From Cloeon dipterum (taxonomy: Eukaryota > Arthropoda > Insecta > Ephemeroptera > Baetidae): a DNA stretch of 64,000 bases. A model generated the notes under the pieces. That model saw nothing but the letters and a program-made list of their open reading frames with translations, was not told the origin of the DNA and made no database searches. Both the position numbers and the translations under genes were made by a program. The DNA is taken from contig NC_088786.1 in assembly GCF_949628265.1 (NCBI RefSeq), positions 4,030,001-4,094,000 of the forward strand. Reading direction: 5' to 3'. This document shows positions 52,650 through 64,000 of the stretch, one piece after another. Position 1 is the stretch's first letter; every line of letters starts with the position of its first letter.

Positions 52650-53037
52650 GTACTGTTATGGAAGAAGTATCCATGACAATTTTGTAAACAGAAGTGCAAT
52701 TGTTTAAGTAAGTTATCTCAAAGCGTGCTTCCGCATTATCAGTATTACCGAGACATGCAATTACTAAGTTATTGAACTTATATTATACTTAAATACTCTT
52801 GCCCAGTATCTGATATGTTGTGATTGGTTGTGGACATATATTAGATAACACGATCAAAATATTCTTGCCTAAATTGCCTGAGAAGAACTTATTTTTTTGA
52901 ACTGTATGAAAAATGCGTAGCAGATTTAAAGAAATATTTTCATACGTATATTTGTATATTTATTTTAGCAGGGTAATATATATTTTTCAAATACAAATTT
53001 GAGTTTTTTAAATGCATAACTATCCTTTGGTGTGGTT
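52650..53037. other. 3' UTRs of convergent CCDC85-like and ribokinase genes
   Basis: Convergent gene ends about 390 bp apart. AT-rich, no gene. The two transcripts may overlap at their 3' ends. Confidence 0.6.
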
Positions 53038-54332
<1,295 letters not shown>

Positions 54333-54339
54333 TTTGCTT

Positions 54340-55760
54340 CTGACTCTTGGCATGTCTCAAGTATTATAATATCACTGCAACAGATGGCAAATTCTGACTT
54401 CTAGACGTTCCTTATCGATTTGAATCGTTCGTTCGTCTTTACCTTATCTCGGCGCCCGGAGTTCACCAGAATACAATTAAGTTGGAGCAACTCTATTTAT
54501 GAAAAATCTTTTTCACAATCACGCTGCGCAACTATATAGAAACAACAATAAAGTTGTTTATGATTTTCACTATTCGAACTGTTATAATCAACAGAGCTTG
54601 GCAACACAAAATTAAAAATATAATATATAGCTTGTAACTGCCTAAGCAGTAATATTGTGCTATTTTTATTTTAAAGGCAGAGAATTTTGCGACAAGAGGG
54701 CCCGAGATGGGATTTAAAAACCGATATTTCCAATGAGAAGATCATTGCGACCATTTATTATTTACTATGTAACCACTTGAGACGCTTTATCGAAAAGCAA
54801 AAGTGTAACCTGAGATGAATCGGTACTCTGAAAAATACCGCTCGACCCTGAAGCTCCTGTACTTGTATGACATCTAGGGAGATTTTAAAGAGTCTTCTGA
54901 GCCTGAATTCGGATGGTGTATGCAACTTGCTTAACCGTCTGGTAATGCGAGAAGCATAACTAAAATACTCATCGTCCATTTTTTTGCAGCATATATTATC
55001 AGTTTAAAAATTTATCTCAGAAAATTTTCAACATTTTCACCGGCACATAGTTAATAGCAAAACCCGTAAAAATAGCAAATTCAAAGTCGTAATGGTCTTA
55101 ATAGTTCAATTTATTAATAAAAAAACAATATTTTTAGATAAACCGGGCCTGGACAATATATTATAACATTTTTATTTATTTCAATCTTCAACCTTGAAAT
55201 GCAAAGAAATTTCACGATCCATTTTTACACCACTTCTGCCGTCACAATCAGATAGACCAACTAAATTTAGTCGTTCCCAGCATGGACCGAAAATTCTTGT
55301 AGAGAAGGGCGATCTCAGCAGGAAGGTGTGGCGTCCGTCCGTCCGTCGTGCTCTGTGTTTTGATATCGAAACTACCTGAGGAGCAGGACTAGGTGGACCT
55401 TTTTTGATGATGTTACGACTGCCCGCATTACTCGCGTCACTCCTTTGAAAAACATTTAGTCAGTGAGTCGTAAATAAAGGCGAAAGAACCGCTCCCTCGC
55501 TTCGGCTGCTGGAGTGGCTTATCGCGCGGCCCGGCTATAACTTATTAGACGTTTACGACTGCCCGAGCTGTGGTCGCCGCGCGTCCCGGAGTGAGAGGTT
55601 ATTAGCGCCGCTGATGGCTTCATTTCCATAGAGCTCACTCGCCTTCCAAATTCTGAAGAGAAAATCGCAGATGCGACCCTTTGCTTCATTATTTCATTTG
55701 AGAAACGTTACTCTAAGGAAAAGTAAAAAGGCTTGTGTTGTTGTCATTGCATTTTGTGTG
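54340..55760. other. non-coding stretch upstream of ribokinase
   Basis: 5' region of ribokinase, then AT-rich DNA. A 73-codon minus-strand frame at 54758-54979 starts MDDEYFSYASRITRRL; it is of normal composition but has no recognised domain or splice partner. 55300-55660 is GC-richer with CCGTCCGTCCGTCC microrepeats. Confidence 0.5.
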
Positions 55761-56225
55761 TATAAAAGAACTTTACAGAAAAAATTTGTGAAAAACTATT
55801 TTTTCTTCACTTGAAATGATATCTAAATATGTGAAAAAGTATTAAAATTTCCCAGGTTGCCGTTTACATTTTTAAGAAAATCGTCTCAAAAGTTTGCCTG
55901 CTAAAAATCAATCTCACTGTCTCCCAACTAAAAAATTTACTTCAAAATTTAGAGAACATTTCCTCAAAATTCGCACACTATTAGATGGATTGCGGCGAGA
56001 GGGCGGATCGAAATCAAACAAACACAGTAAATTAATTTTTCAAGCAATTAGGCAAAATCTGAAATTTAATCGGTCATGTTTTCATTATTGCACATTGTAT
56101 TGATAAACTGTTGCTAAATTTCACAAACAATAAACTCAATGAACTACTTGCTTTGGTCAATAATGCAAAATGTTCTTAATTGTTGGCCTGTACAGCAAGT
56201 AATGCATCGGATAAAATCTAAATCT
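55761..56225. repeat. dispersed repeat, copy 1 (pairs with 59070-59560)
   Basis: About 460 bp matching 59070-59560 in the same orientation. Shared words include TATAAAAG, TTACATTTTT.AGAAAATCG, CATTGGAT-like GGATTGCG.CGAGAGGG, TCTGAAATTTAA and AAACTCAATGAACTA. Identity looks moderate, with indels, so both are old. There is no coding content; the element class is unknown. Confidence 0.65.
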
Positions 56226-57330
56226 CAGCTCAAAAATCAATGTGAGCACAAACTGACTTCTCGAAGAGGAAATTTATACAGTTCTTCGAGTTCTTCAATC
56301 AAGTGAGCATAAAGAAGAGCAGAAAAAGTCGTTCCTTTGTGACCTGGAGCACTCTTAGTTACTCTCGAGAGCTATTTTAGTCACTATATTAGCAATGGGA
56401 AAGGACAATTTATTCAAACTGAGGAATGTCATTAAGGATGGAATCACGTAGAATAATTCAAACCTCAATGTTGAGCTATTATTAGAAAAATGGAGATAAA
56501 TAGGCAAAAAATTCCTTAATCCGTAATAGGGGCCCTTTAATTTAAAATAAAAAAGTACAAATACCACGACGGTATGCGAATATAAAAAAAATTAACCATT
56601 TTTAATGAGATAAAAATAAAAATATATTCCAGTAGAAGTGCCAAGGAAGCGGTTGGAACGAATAAAAAGCACACTCACGGCATGCAGACAATTTCTCTGG
56701 GTCTGTTTGGCTAAAAATATACCAGTATAATTGGACGCGCAAATTAGCGGTCAAGCTTGTGCCACTGGACGATGTGAGCGTTATTATTGTCCGGCAATCT
56801 AGTCATTGGCAATTATTCAGCGGTTCGTGGCGCACAAAGCGAGTGAAATGCGAGTGGCCCTAATTATGAACACTCGAGCAAGTCGCAATAATTAAAGCAA
56901 GCGGCATGTGACGACACTAATTCATCTGCTCGTTGGCTCGCGAGAGTGAATGTCTGCCGCTTTTCCTAATTTTAATAACATCTCCGGACCGAGAGCGGCC
57001 GAGTTTATTGCCTCCAACTTGCTTAATTCGAATTATAATTCCGAGCTGCTGCTGCTGCATGTGCTCCGTCTTCTTCACGCTCCACAAATTTTTCCTCCTT
57101 CCTTGGATGACCGCCGCCGAAAAGCACAGGCAATTACCACGCAATGTAGAATTCGAGAATACAGTATTTCGGCGCCGCTCTGCATAAAACTGGCAACGAA
57201 CACGAGATTATCATTGCCCCGCCGTCCCGGATAATCTGGCATTTCGGAGCGAAATTAAGTTGATTTTATGAGTTCAGCTCGGCAGACGATGAAATGCGCA
57301 CCGGTCAAAAATTGTTTTAACCTCTCCTGC
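56226..57330. other. non-coding, GC-richer at 56680-57300
   Basis: No gene accepted. The block 56880-57240 is GC-richer, with overlapping frames open on both strands (75-94 codons) but no domain or splice support. It could be a conserved regulatory block. Confidence 0.4.
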
Positions 57331-57335
57331 TCTGG

Positions 57336-57400
57336 TATATAAAGAGGCGCGTCTCTCGCCGCGCGTTTATGGCCGATAAATAAAAAAGTATCGCTAGTTT
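57336..57400 (+). promoter_or_regulatory. candidate TATA promoter of unknown transcript
   Basis: GGTATATAAAGAGGCGCG at about 57336 is a strong TATA box set in CG-rich DNA, with GCGCGTTTATGG about 30 bp on. No coding exon follows, so the transcript, if any, is non-coding or has a distant first coding exon. Confidence 0.25.
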
Positions 57401-57479
57401 GTTCATTAGGAGAGCTGCCGGGCCAACATAAACCTTTATCATTTCGATAAAATAGGATATTCTGCCAAAATGGGAACGA

Positions 57480-58714
57480 AACGCACGATCTTAATAATTA
57501 TATTGAATTCACGTTTATTGAAATCAAAATAGTTACCAAATAACAATATTTCCAAAGCACAATCTACTCTCTTTCGACACGAAAATGCACTCAGTGTTTC
57601 CTGAACATTCATCCTTCTTTTTAAATGTAAATAACATAAAAGCTCTTCATAGAGGTCAATAAATAAGTGTTCTCTTTACACGCAACTTCAGCTATTTAGC
57701 ACCTCCACAACAAAAGTTATAAATCTCTGTCAACTACAAAAACTCCTGTTGTTCTTTCTTCCTATTTATCTAAAGATAAATTGATCCGATTTACATATTG
57801 CACAATTTGGACACAGATAACGGCAAACACGTGTATATATCTTAAACATGCACAAATGAATTTTCAACAAACGTTTCAATGTCGTGTTACGTGTGTGGTT
57901 TTGTTATCACAGATGTGCTGATTGTTCTCTCTGCCTCGCCGTAGCAAGCATATAGGCACTATGTATAATTTAATGTATTCCAAAGGAGTGTATAATAGTG
58001 AATAATTTTTACACTTCACTGATTTCAAACTGCATACCTAACTAACTTTGCTTTACAATAAATTGTGAAATCTATGCATTTAACATCATGTCCGTATACT
58101 ATTTCAATCACTCTAGTCAGTACTTAAGCTAGGCTTAATCTTGCTGCAAATCATGCAACTCACACGCTGGAAGAAATTCCAATTTCTGCCACAGAACCTC
58201 ATCCTGTTTAGCTGATGTTTAGTTTAATCAGAATTAAAAAAAATAATATTTGCCTTTTATATCAAAAAGCGAGTGAATACTGTTCATTATTTTTTCTACG
58301 GAACTGTAACATCTTCAAATAGTTTGAAGTAGTACTCTTTTTCGAACCAGACTTACAGTCAGGTCTGTTTGAACTCATTCCTCGATACAGAAAACTCAAG
58401 ATCGCCACAGGAGCCTTTACAATCACGATTTGGCCCACAAAATCTCCCAATTTGCATCGATTTTCCTTTGGTTTAGTCCAAAACCGCATAATCGTCGTCT
58501 CATATTAAGCAAACAAACGGAGCGAAGGAATCAGCTCAAAAACTCCCTGCAGCAGTCCCGCGCGCGCAAAACAAAGATTACGCCGAATACGTGGAGGAGA
58601 TCTCACGCGGTTCCCGAGGCGCCAAAACGAACAAAACAAGCAAACAAACGCAAACACGCATTTCAGACGCAACAATATAAATTCTTGAGCAATGTACACC
58701 GCGCGGTTGGCGCC
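57480..58714 (-). other. probable 3' UTR of the SAM-domain gene
   Basis: AT-rich DNA after the stop codon of the minus-strand SAM-domain exon. No other gene is seen. A plausible minus-strand polyadenylation word (TTTATT on the plus strand) lies near 57513. Confidence 0.35.
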
Positions 58715-59023
58715 TCATGAGGCAGAACTGGGCCCGGCGCTCGGCGCCCGTGGCGTCGACGGCGCTTGCGGCGACGCCGACTGTCGTGGCGACGGGGCCG
58801 CGGCCTGCGTGATGGAGGCGGTCGGGGAGGCGGCGCCGCCGCCGGTGCTGCCGCCACCGTGGCAGTGTACGCAGTGGAGGCAGGAGGCGCAGTGGCCGAG
58901 GCGCCGCGCGATCGTCGCCCGCAGCTTCAGCGCTGGACCCAGTTTCAGACCCAGGCTGTTGGTGAGGTGTTCTTCGGTCAAGAGTGGCAACGCCGAGCCG
59001 TCGATCGACTGCTCCCTGAACAC
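58715..59023 (-). CDS. last exon of a SAMD7/SAMD11-like SAM-domain protein (partial)
   Basis: A minus-strand exon opening after GTGTTTCAG in phase 0 and ending TAG/TGA-type at 58715. It begins VFREQSIDGSALPLLTEEHL, then TNSLGLKLGPALKLRATIAR, the second half of a SAM domain. The words IDG, LPLLTEEHL and LGLKLGPALK are those of SAMD7 and SAMD11, and more broadly of Polycomb-type SAM domains (PHC, L3MBTL, SFMBT). After the domain come a Cys-rich patch (CASCLHCVHCHG) and an Ala/Ser/Pro tail. SAM domains of this type polymerise or pair, and the relatives are nuclear repressors. The first half of the domain must lie on an exon upstream (higher coordinates); I could not find it, so it may be outside the window. 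The GC-rich exon gives long open frames in other registers, which are shadows. Confidence 0.75.
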   Translation of the reverse strand: MFREQSIDGSALPLLTEEHLTNSLGLKLGPALKLRATIARRLGHCASCLHCVHCHGGGSTGGGAASPTASITQAAAPSPRQSASPQAPSTPRAPSAGPSSAS

Positions 59024-59069
59024 CTGAAACACAATCAAAATACATTTTTATTTTTCAGCGGTTGCAATT

Positions 59070-59560
59070 TATAAAAGCTTCGCTGGAAATTTGTGGAAAA
59101 ATCCTTTTTCCATTACTTGAAATACTCCCTAAAAAGGAGGAAAATGATTTCCCGGGCTGTCAATTACATTTTTGAGAAAATCGGCTCAAATTTTGCATGC
59201 TAATCTAGCGGTGAGCATTATCAATTGTCTCTTTATTGTAAAATCACAATTTATTTCACAATTGAGGACTATTTTACTCCGAATTTGCACACCATTGGAT
59301 AGATTGCGACGAGAGGGATCAAAATAAAGCCAAAGAATCATAGTCAAGCCGTAACATTTTTCGAGAAATTTGGCAAATTCTGAAATTTAACTCTCTTTGG
59401 TCCTGGTCTCATTACTGCACATCGCGGAGGACAAAATGTAGACAAATTTCACGAACAGTAAACTCAATGAACTATGTACTTTAATTGCTCTAGTCAACAA
59501 TGCAAAATTTTGTTAATTGTAGGCCTTGTCAAGCAAATACTTTAATAAAACTCAAAGAAA
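59070..59560. repeat. dispersed repeat, copy 2 (pairs with 55761-56225)
   Basis: Same orientation and order of blocks as 55761-56225. It begins at TATAAAAG just upstream of the SAM exon acceptor, so it lies inside the intron of that gene. No coding content. Confidence 0.65.
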
Positions 59561-62500
59561 TTTCTATAAAATGTGTTTGTTTTTACCGTTTTTAGATTTC
59601 GTTGCATATTTTTAAGCCTTATCTAACAAGGCTGATAACTATACTGATTGAAAACAAATTTAGAAATAGTAAAAGAGTGTCGATGTCGATACATTACATT
59701 TTACACTTCTGGGAAGTTCTCCTTTTCGGAAAAATTTGGTTCATATCTTGTTTTTCGTTAATAACGCTTAATGTCCCTCACAATCAGAAATAAATTATAG
59801 AAAAACTTTCCACTGTTACTGATTTGTTTTCACTGAATAATAAGTTTTTTAATTTTTCTGTGTTTTTGTCTAGTGCGTTGAAAGCATTGGACCTATATAG
59901 TTCTGCCAGTCAGTAATAAGCTATCAATTCTTTTATTATACTTGTCTTGTTAATTTTTGCAAAGTAAAAAAAATGCAACAGAGTTAAAAAAAATATTGAA
60001 AAAACGATTAATTACATTGAATAATCTTTTGACGCACTGATCCATAAGAGTTTTGGTTATACTTGTATTTTACGAAGTTTTATCTTGAACGATCGAAGCA
60101 GCATGTTTGATTTGGGCCCAGTGGCCTCGGAAACTAAAAAAGCTCTACATATTTTTGAAACCGTCTGTATTGTTAAGAATTCAACTTAATTGACATTAAG
60201 TGATTCAATTTGTACAAATGACAAAAGCAGAAGTCCTTGATGGTGCAGAGTTGAACAATAAAATATTACACAAAAAAAATCGCTCGTGTTTGATCGTGCT
60301 GATCTCATTTCCATTCTTTCACGTAATTCATACGTGTGTTCTCGTCTCCTCTGATTGTGAGCGCAGTGGGTTTGAAAAAATGAGCCAAAAACGCCGGCGG
60401 CTGGAGGCAGTCATGCGTCGCGAGCACGGCGCCTACCTGAAAACGAATACAAAAGCCCGACGGGGGACAGGACACTCGGCGTCAACTGCACTCCCATTCC
60501 GCCACGCTGGAAATTATCGGTCGGCGCGAGTGTAATTGTCGGTAATTCTGCTCGCATGTGCTCCGATTTCCCGGATAAACGTGTCCATAGTTGATGGACG
60601 CACGCGCGTGCAAGGAGAAGCAGTCCGATTTCACACGGCGGGATGCGCTGTCACGCGTGTCTCATTATGTACGACACACGCTGCCGCCCGAAATGAATAT
60701 CTCTCGGCGCGCAGCTAATGGCCATCGCACCTGTGGCCGTTCGTTCGTTCGTTGCCCAGTGCCATACCGGCAATTGTGACTCTTTCGGTCCGTCCATTCC
60801 ATCTTTCGGCGTGTGCTGCTCGCAGAGATGAATGCACCGCACTTCGTTAGAGCCACCTGTTGCACTTGGCCATCTGTGATTTCGCCGAGCACGGTTTCCC
60901 CAGAATTTTTAATTAGAAAATTCGCTTGCTGCTGACGTTAGAGGACATTGGCCTGCGTTTTTCAGCTCTGTTGCTGCGATCGATGGTGTCATACACGCTG
61001 GTCAGCAGTGTGTGAATGTGCATGGGGATTCATTTTAGTTTCCCAAGCCTTTGAAAAGCAAAGCTTCACATTGAAATAAATTATGCTTTACGTTTACAGA
61101 ATTACTTGATCATTGATATTGTTGAGCAATAAGAAAAATAATTGCTTGTTAAGAAAAAAGAGGACAGCTGCTGATTACCATGAAATAAACCGCATCAACA
61201 CCTCGCCAGCGAAGATGATGGAATAAACGCTCATGAATATTCAACCGAAACAAAATCAATAAGCCGACGAAAAAGGCAGTGTGGCCGACAAACAACAGTA
61301 CAAACAAAAAAACTCATCTTGCGGTCTGGCAGCAATTTTCAAAAATAATCACCACGCACGCCTTGTTTGATAAGCAGGCCGAGATTATAGCGTTTGGCGC
61401 ACTTGGTAATTTTTCCTGCCAGAAAGAAAGATGCTGAGAGGCAGATCGCGGTGGCATCATCAGTTGGAAAGAGAGAGAGAGAAAAAAATGGTAAAGGGTT
61501 CTCCAAGCGGCAGGTCAGGTGGCCGGGGGGCGCTTGTTACTTGGGCTGGTCACGACACGCGGGTCAGCTCGGCGTTTTATATGTACCACCTTTATACCTG
61601 TGTAGTGTAGTGAAGAGGAGAAGAAGTTAGCTGCATTCCCGTCTGTAATTACGATCCCGCCCTCCCGCCCGCGGTAGCAAGCGCACCAATTATGCGGCCC
61701 TCGCGATCCCAGCCGCGATAACTACTCAAACCCACTCGAATCCGTCCGCCGCGGTGTATCGGAATAATATGGGCGAGTGCGCCGTCCCATTACCGCCAAT
61801 AACTCACAGATTCATCTGCTTATTCAAATTTATTGGCTCCGGAGTCGCGCGGCGGCTCCAGCAGAAGCCGCTCTTTCGCTATATTATATATAAACTTGTC
61901 CCCGCGGGTTCTTATTTTCTTTCTCCTGCTCGCAACAATGAATTGCAAGGGCAGCTCAGTCGAGGGGAGTTGCGAAAAAAAAAACCGAAATATCTATTAG
62001 CCGATTTTGTGTGTGTGGAGAAGGTGTGAATCGCTATGTGGACGGATCTGCCTGCTCTTTTGTTGGGACTAAAATATTATTTACCCCTGGGGAAAACGCC
62101 ATAAATCAGCTTTTTAATCTTGATAACCAATAACTCAGAGCAGTGAGCAATAAAGTTTGATAGTCATTTGCATTTGAGCAAGTGAATTGGAATAAATAGT
62201 ATTAGGTAGTAATTAATTTTATTATGATTAAAAATCTAATCAAATAAATGGTAATGTATCGCATTATTAATAGAATAAAATTTTAAAAAAACACCATTTA
62301 TACGTTCAATTAAAACATTCCTAAGTCGCAGCTGCAATAAGCCCAGATTACCGTGAAAGTTTGTTGAAAAATATGGGAAAATCTGCTCTTATTGAGTTAG
62401 CATGCGTTTAAAATGTTAGGCACAGGTTTCATTCTGAAAACTATGATTTCTCTACTAAAAGGAGGATGCACTGCACACCGTTGGGTAGACCGCGTGAAAT

Positions 62501-63130
62501 GAATCTAAAAATGCAACAATTTTGTTATAAAACTGCTATCCATATATATGTATATGGATATATATATATATTTTGCAGAGGTAAAATTGTTTTTTGATTC
62601 CACTAAAAATTGATTAAATCGGCCACTTGCTCTTGCTACAAACAACAAAGCACAAGCTCTTCTTTAAACGACTCGACTTTTTAAGAAGACGCAAAACATT
62701 GTTTCTTCGACTGGAACGCATTGAATTAGAGTTGGCATAATTCTTGATCAAGTGACGAAACAAAACATAATTAAAATAAAGAAAAACATAAATTTACGAA
62801 ATGCAGCCGCAAACTGGTTCCTGATGGAACTTTATCACTTGTTAGCGCGATTGCATTACAATGAGCATGGCGCAATTTCTTATTCCCAGAACGGCGGCGC
62901 TCTGTTTTTGATATTGTATAATTACCGCACTGCCCTTCTTGTCTCACGAGCGCGCATAATAACCGATGCAGTTAGTCATTTAACGCGAGCGAATGAGCGA
63001 GCCGGCCCGATGTATGCATTCATTAAATCGCGCCGAGAAAGAAAGAAACACGAGAAAAGTGAGAGAATTGAACGCGCGGCGCGCGAGCGTGTTTCATTTG
63101 CTCTCGCTACCGTGGCCTCTCTGCTGTCTT

Positions 63131-63172
<42 letters not shown>

Positions 63173-64000
63173 GCGGTGGCACGCAGCCGCGCGGGAATTA
63201 ATTAAATTGAGCAAGATGATCGCTCAAGCTGCCGCCGTTCGCGTGTTGTACACATTATTCCGAATAAATAAACAAACAGAGAAAGAAAGGTACAGTTGCT
63301 TCCGAGGCAATTAATCGCAGCATCCAGCACACATCAGTTTGACGGATGAGCGGCTAAATTTCGCTCGATGCACGAAACTGCCTTTTTTATTGGCCTTTGA
63401 ATTTCATTAATGATCGCATCTCTTATAGGGAGCCAGTTTGTGCGCTGGAATTAATGGGCCCGATCGCAGATCACCGCCGATATGAATTCTCTATTAACAT
63501 GTCAACTGTGCATGTCCGCACATTGATGGATGAAATAATTACTGCAAGTGCGTGTAATGGTTTGTAAGAGTTTGATTTTCTCCTGCGATACCGATGTAAT
63601 TTGAGTTGGAGCAAGGTTAGCAGAAGAAATTTGAGAAGTATATCGTCCGCGCAAAGTGTTCGTAATATCTTTCTTGCGCTCGAAATTTGTTCACAACATT
63701 GCCATAGGGGTCGATATTATAGCTAATTATATTTAATGGGACAACATTTCACTACAATGTGCAAGAGTTTAGAAAGTGGTTGATTAGGGTGTAGCTAACT
63801 GTAATGAAAATTTAGAATTTAAAAATTTTTGGGAAATTTTCATGCCGTGATTGGTAGCAAAACTTGTAAGATTTAACTAGACACTTAATTGTAAGTTCTC
63901 CAGAGTTGACAATGATATCAAAAACCGTTACGGCCGGAGCTAATGCAGCAGTCAACTGAACAAACACGAAAACAATAACTCGGCCGAAAAGCGGGCAAAA
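59561..64000. other. probable intron/regulatory DNA of the SAM-domain gene
   Basis: No exon found on either strand. GC-rich islands occur at about 60360-60960, 61500-61960 and 62860-63320, spaced in AT-rich DNA. A TATATATAAAC word at about 61886, followed by a pyrimidine-rich tract and an ATG at 61938, is a weak promoter candidate. The 149-codon frame at 62752-63201 runs through a CT repeat and is not accepted. A palindromic AT tract lies at 62540-62575. Confidence 0.45.
63131..63169. repeat. CT dinucleotide microsatellite
   Basis: About 19 CT units next to TCTTCTCTTCTC, inside a GC-richer island. It gives RERERE or SLSLSL runs in the spurious frames across it. Confidence 0.9.

Noticed and set aside
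54758-54979. 73-codon minus-strand frame
   Set aside because: Ordinary composition but isolated, with no family resemblance or splice partner.
58578-59074. several frames of 100-155 codons on both strands
   Set aside because: Shadows of the GC-rich SAM-domain exon. Only the frame with the SAM motif and a proper acceptor is kept.
62752-63201. 149-codon plus-strand frame
   Set aside because: Its C-terminal part is SLSLSL from a CT microsatellite and the rest has no domain, splice context or conservation cue.

Overview
The window is AT-rich eukaryotic DNA. It has intron-dense genes with GT-AG introns that are often only 50-70 bp long, a metazoan V-ATPase subunit H, a ribokinase, a CCDC85 family gene and a C-type lectin domain of the insect type. 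This points to an arthropod, most likely an insect. I cannot name the species from the sequence. No tRNA, rRNA or CRISPR array is visible.

Layout. 1-9.3 kb: non-coding, with microsatellites and a repeat relic. 9.3-38.4 kb: a head-to-tail array on the plus strand. It holds one small secreted acidic protein (9308-10496), then seven chymotrypsin-fold (S1) serine protease homologues, called SPH-A to SPH-G here, and one orphan exon relic. 41.2-42.4 kb: C-type lectin domain exons (minus). 43.96-47.96 kb: V-ATPase subunit H, 11 exons (minus). 49.3-52.6 kb: CCDC85-like coiled-coil gene (plus), with two GC-AG introns and a LINE fragment in one intron. 53.0-54.3 kb: ribokinase, 7 exons (minus). 58.7-59.0 kb: last exon of a SAMD7/SAMD11-like SAM-domain gene (minus). 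The remainder to 64 kb is probably its introns or intergenic DNA, with GC-rich islands.

The array is the main interest. All seven homologues carry the same double loss, catalytic His57 to Gln and Ser195 to Ala. All keep the activation site (R or K before ILGG/IFGG/LLGG), Asp102, Asp194 and the main disulphide cysteines. They look like secreted pseudoproteases that can still be cut and switch shape but cannot cut. SPH-A to SPH-F share eight coding exons with intron phases 0,1,1,2,1,1,0. SPH-A to SPH-E also share a compact promoter: a CRE-like box about 57 bp upstream of a TATA box, which lies about 67 bp upstream of the ATG. The gene at 9.3 kb appears to be the family's signal peptide plus amplified acidic propeptide exons, with no protease fold.

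The array grew by block duplication (A+B copied as D+E, with flanks). Patches of near identity between otherwise diverged copies suggest gene conversion. Mobile DNA then altered it: a fold-back element and a solo-LTR-like fossil each have a recognisable empty site elsewhere in the window.
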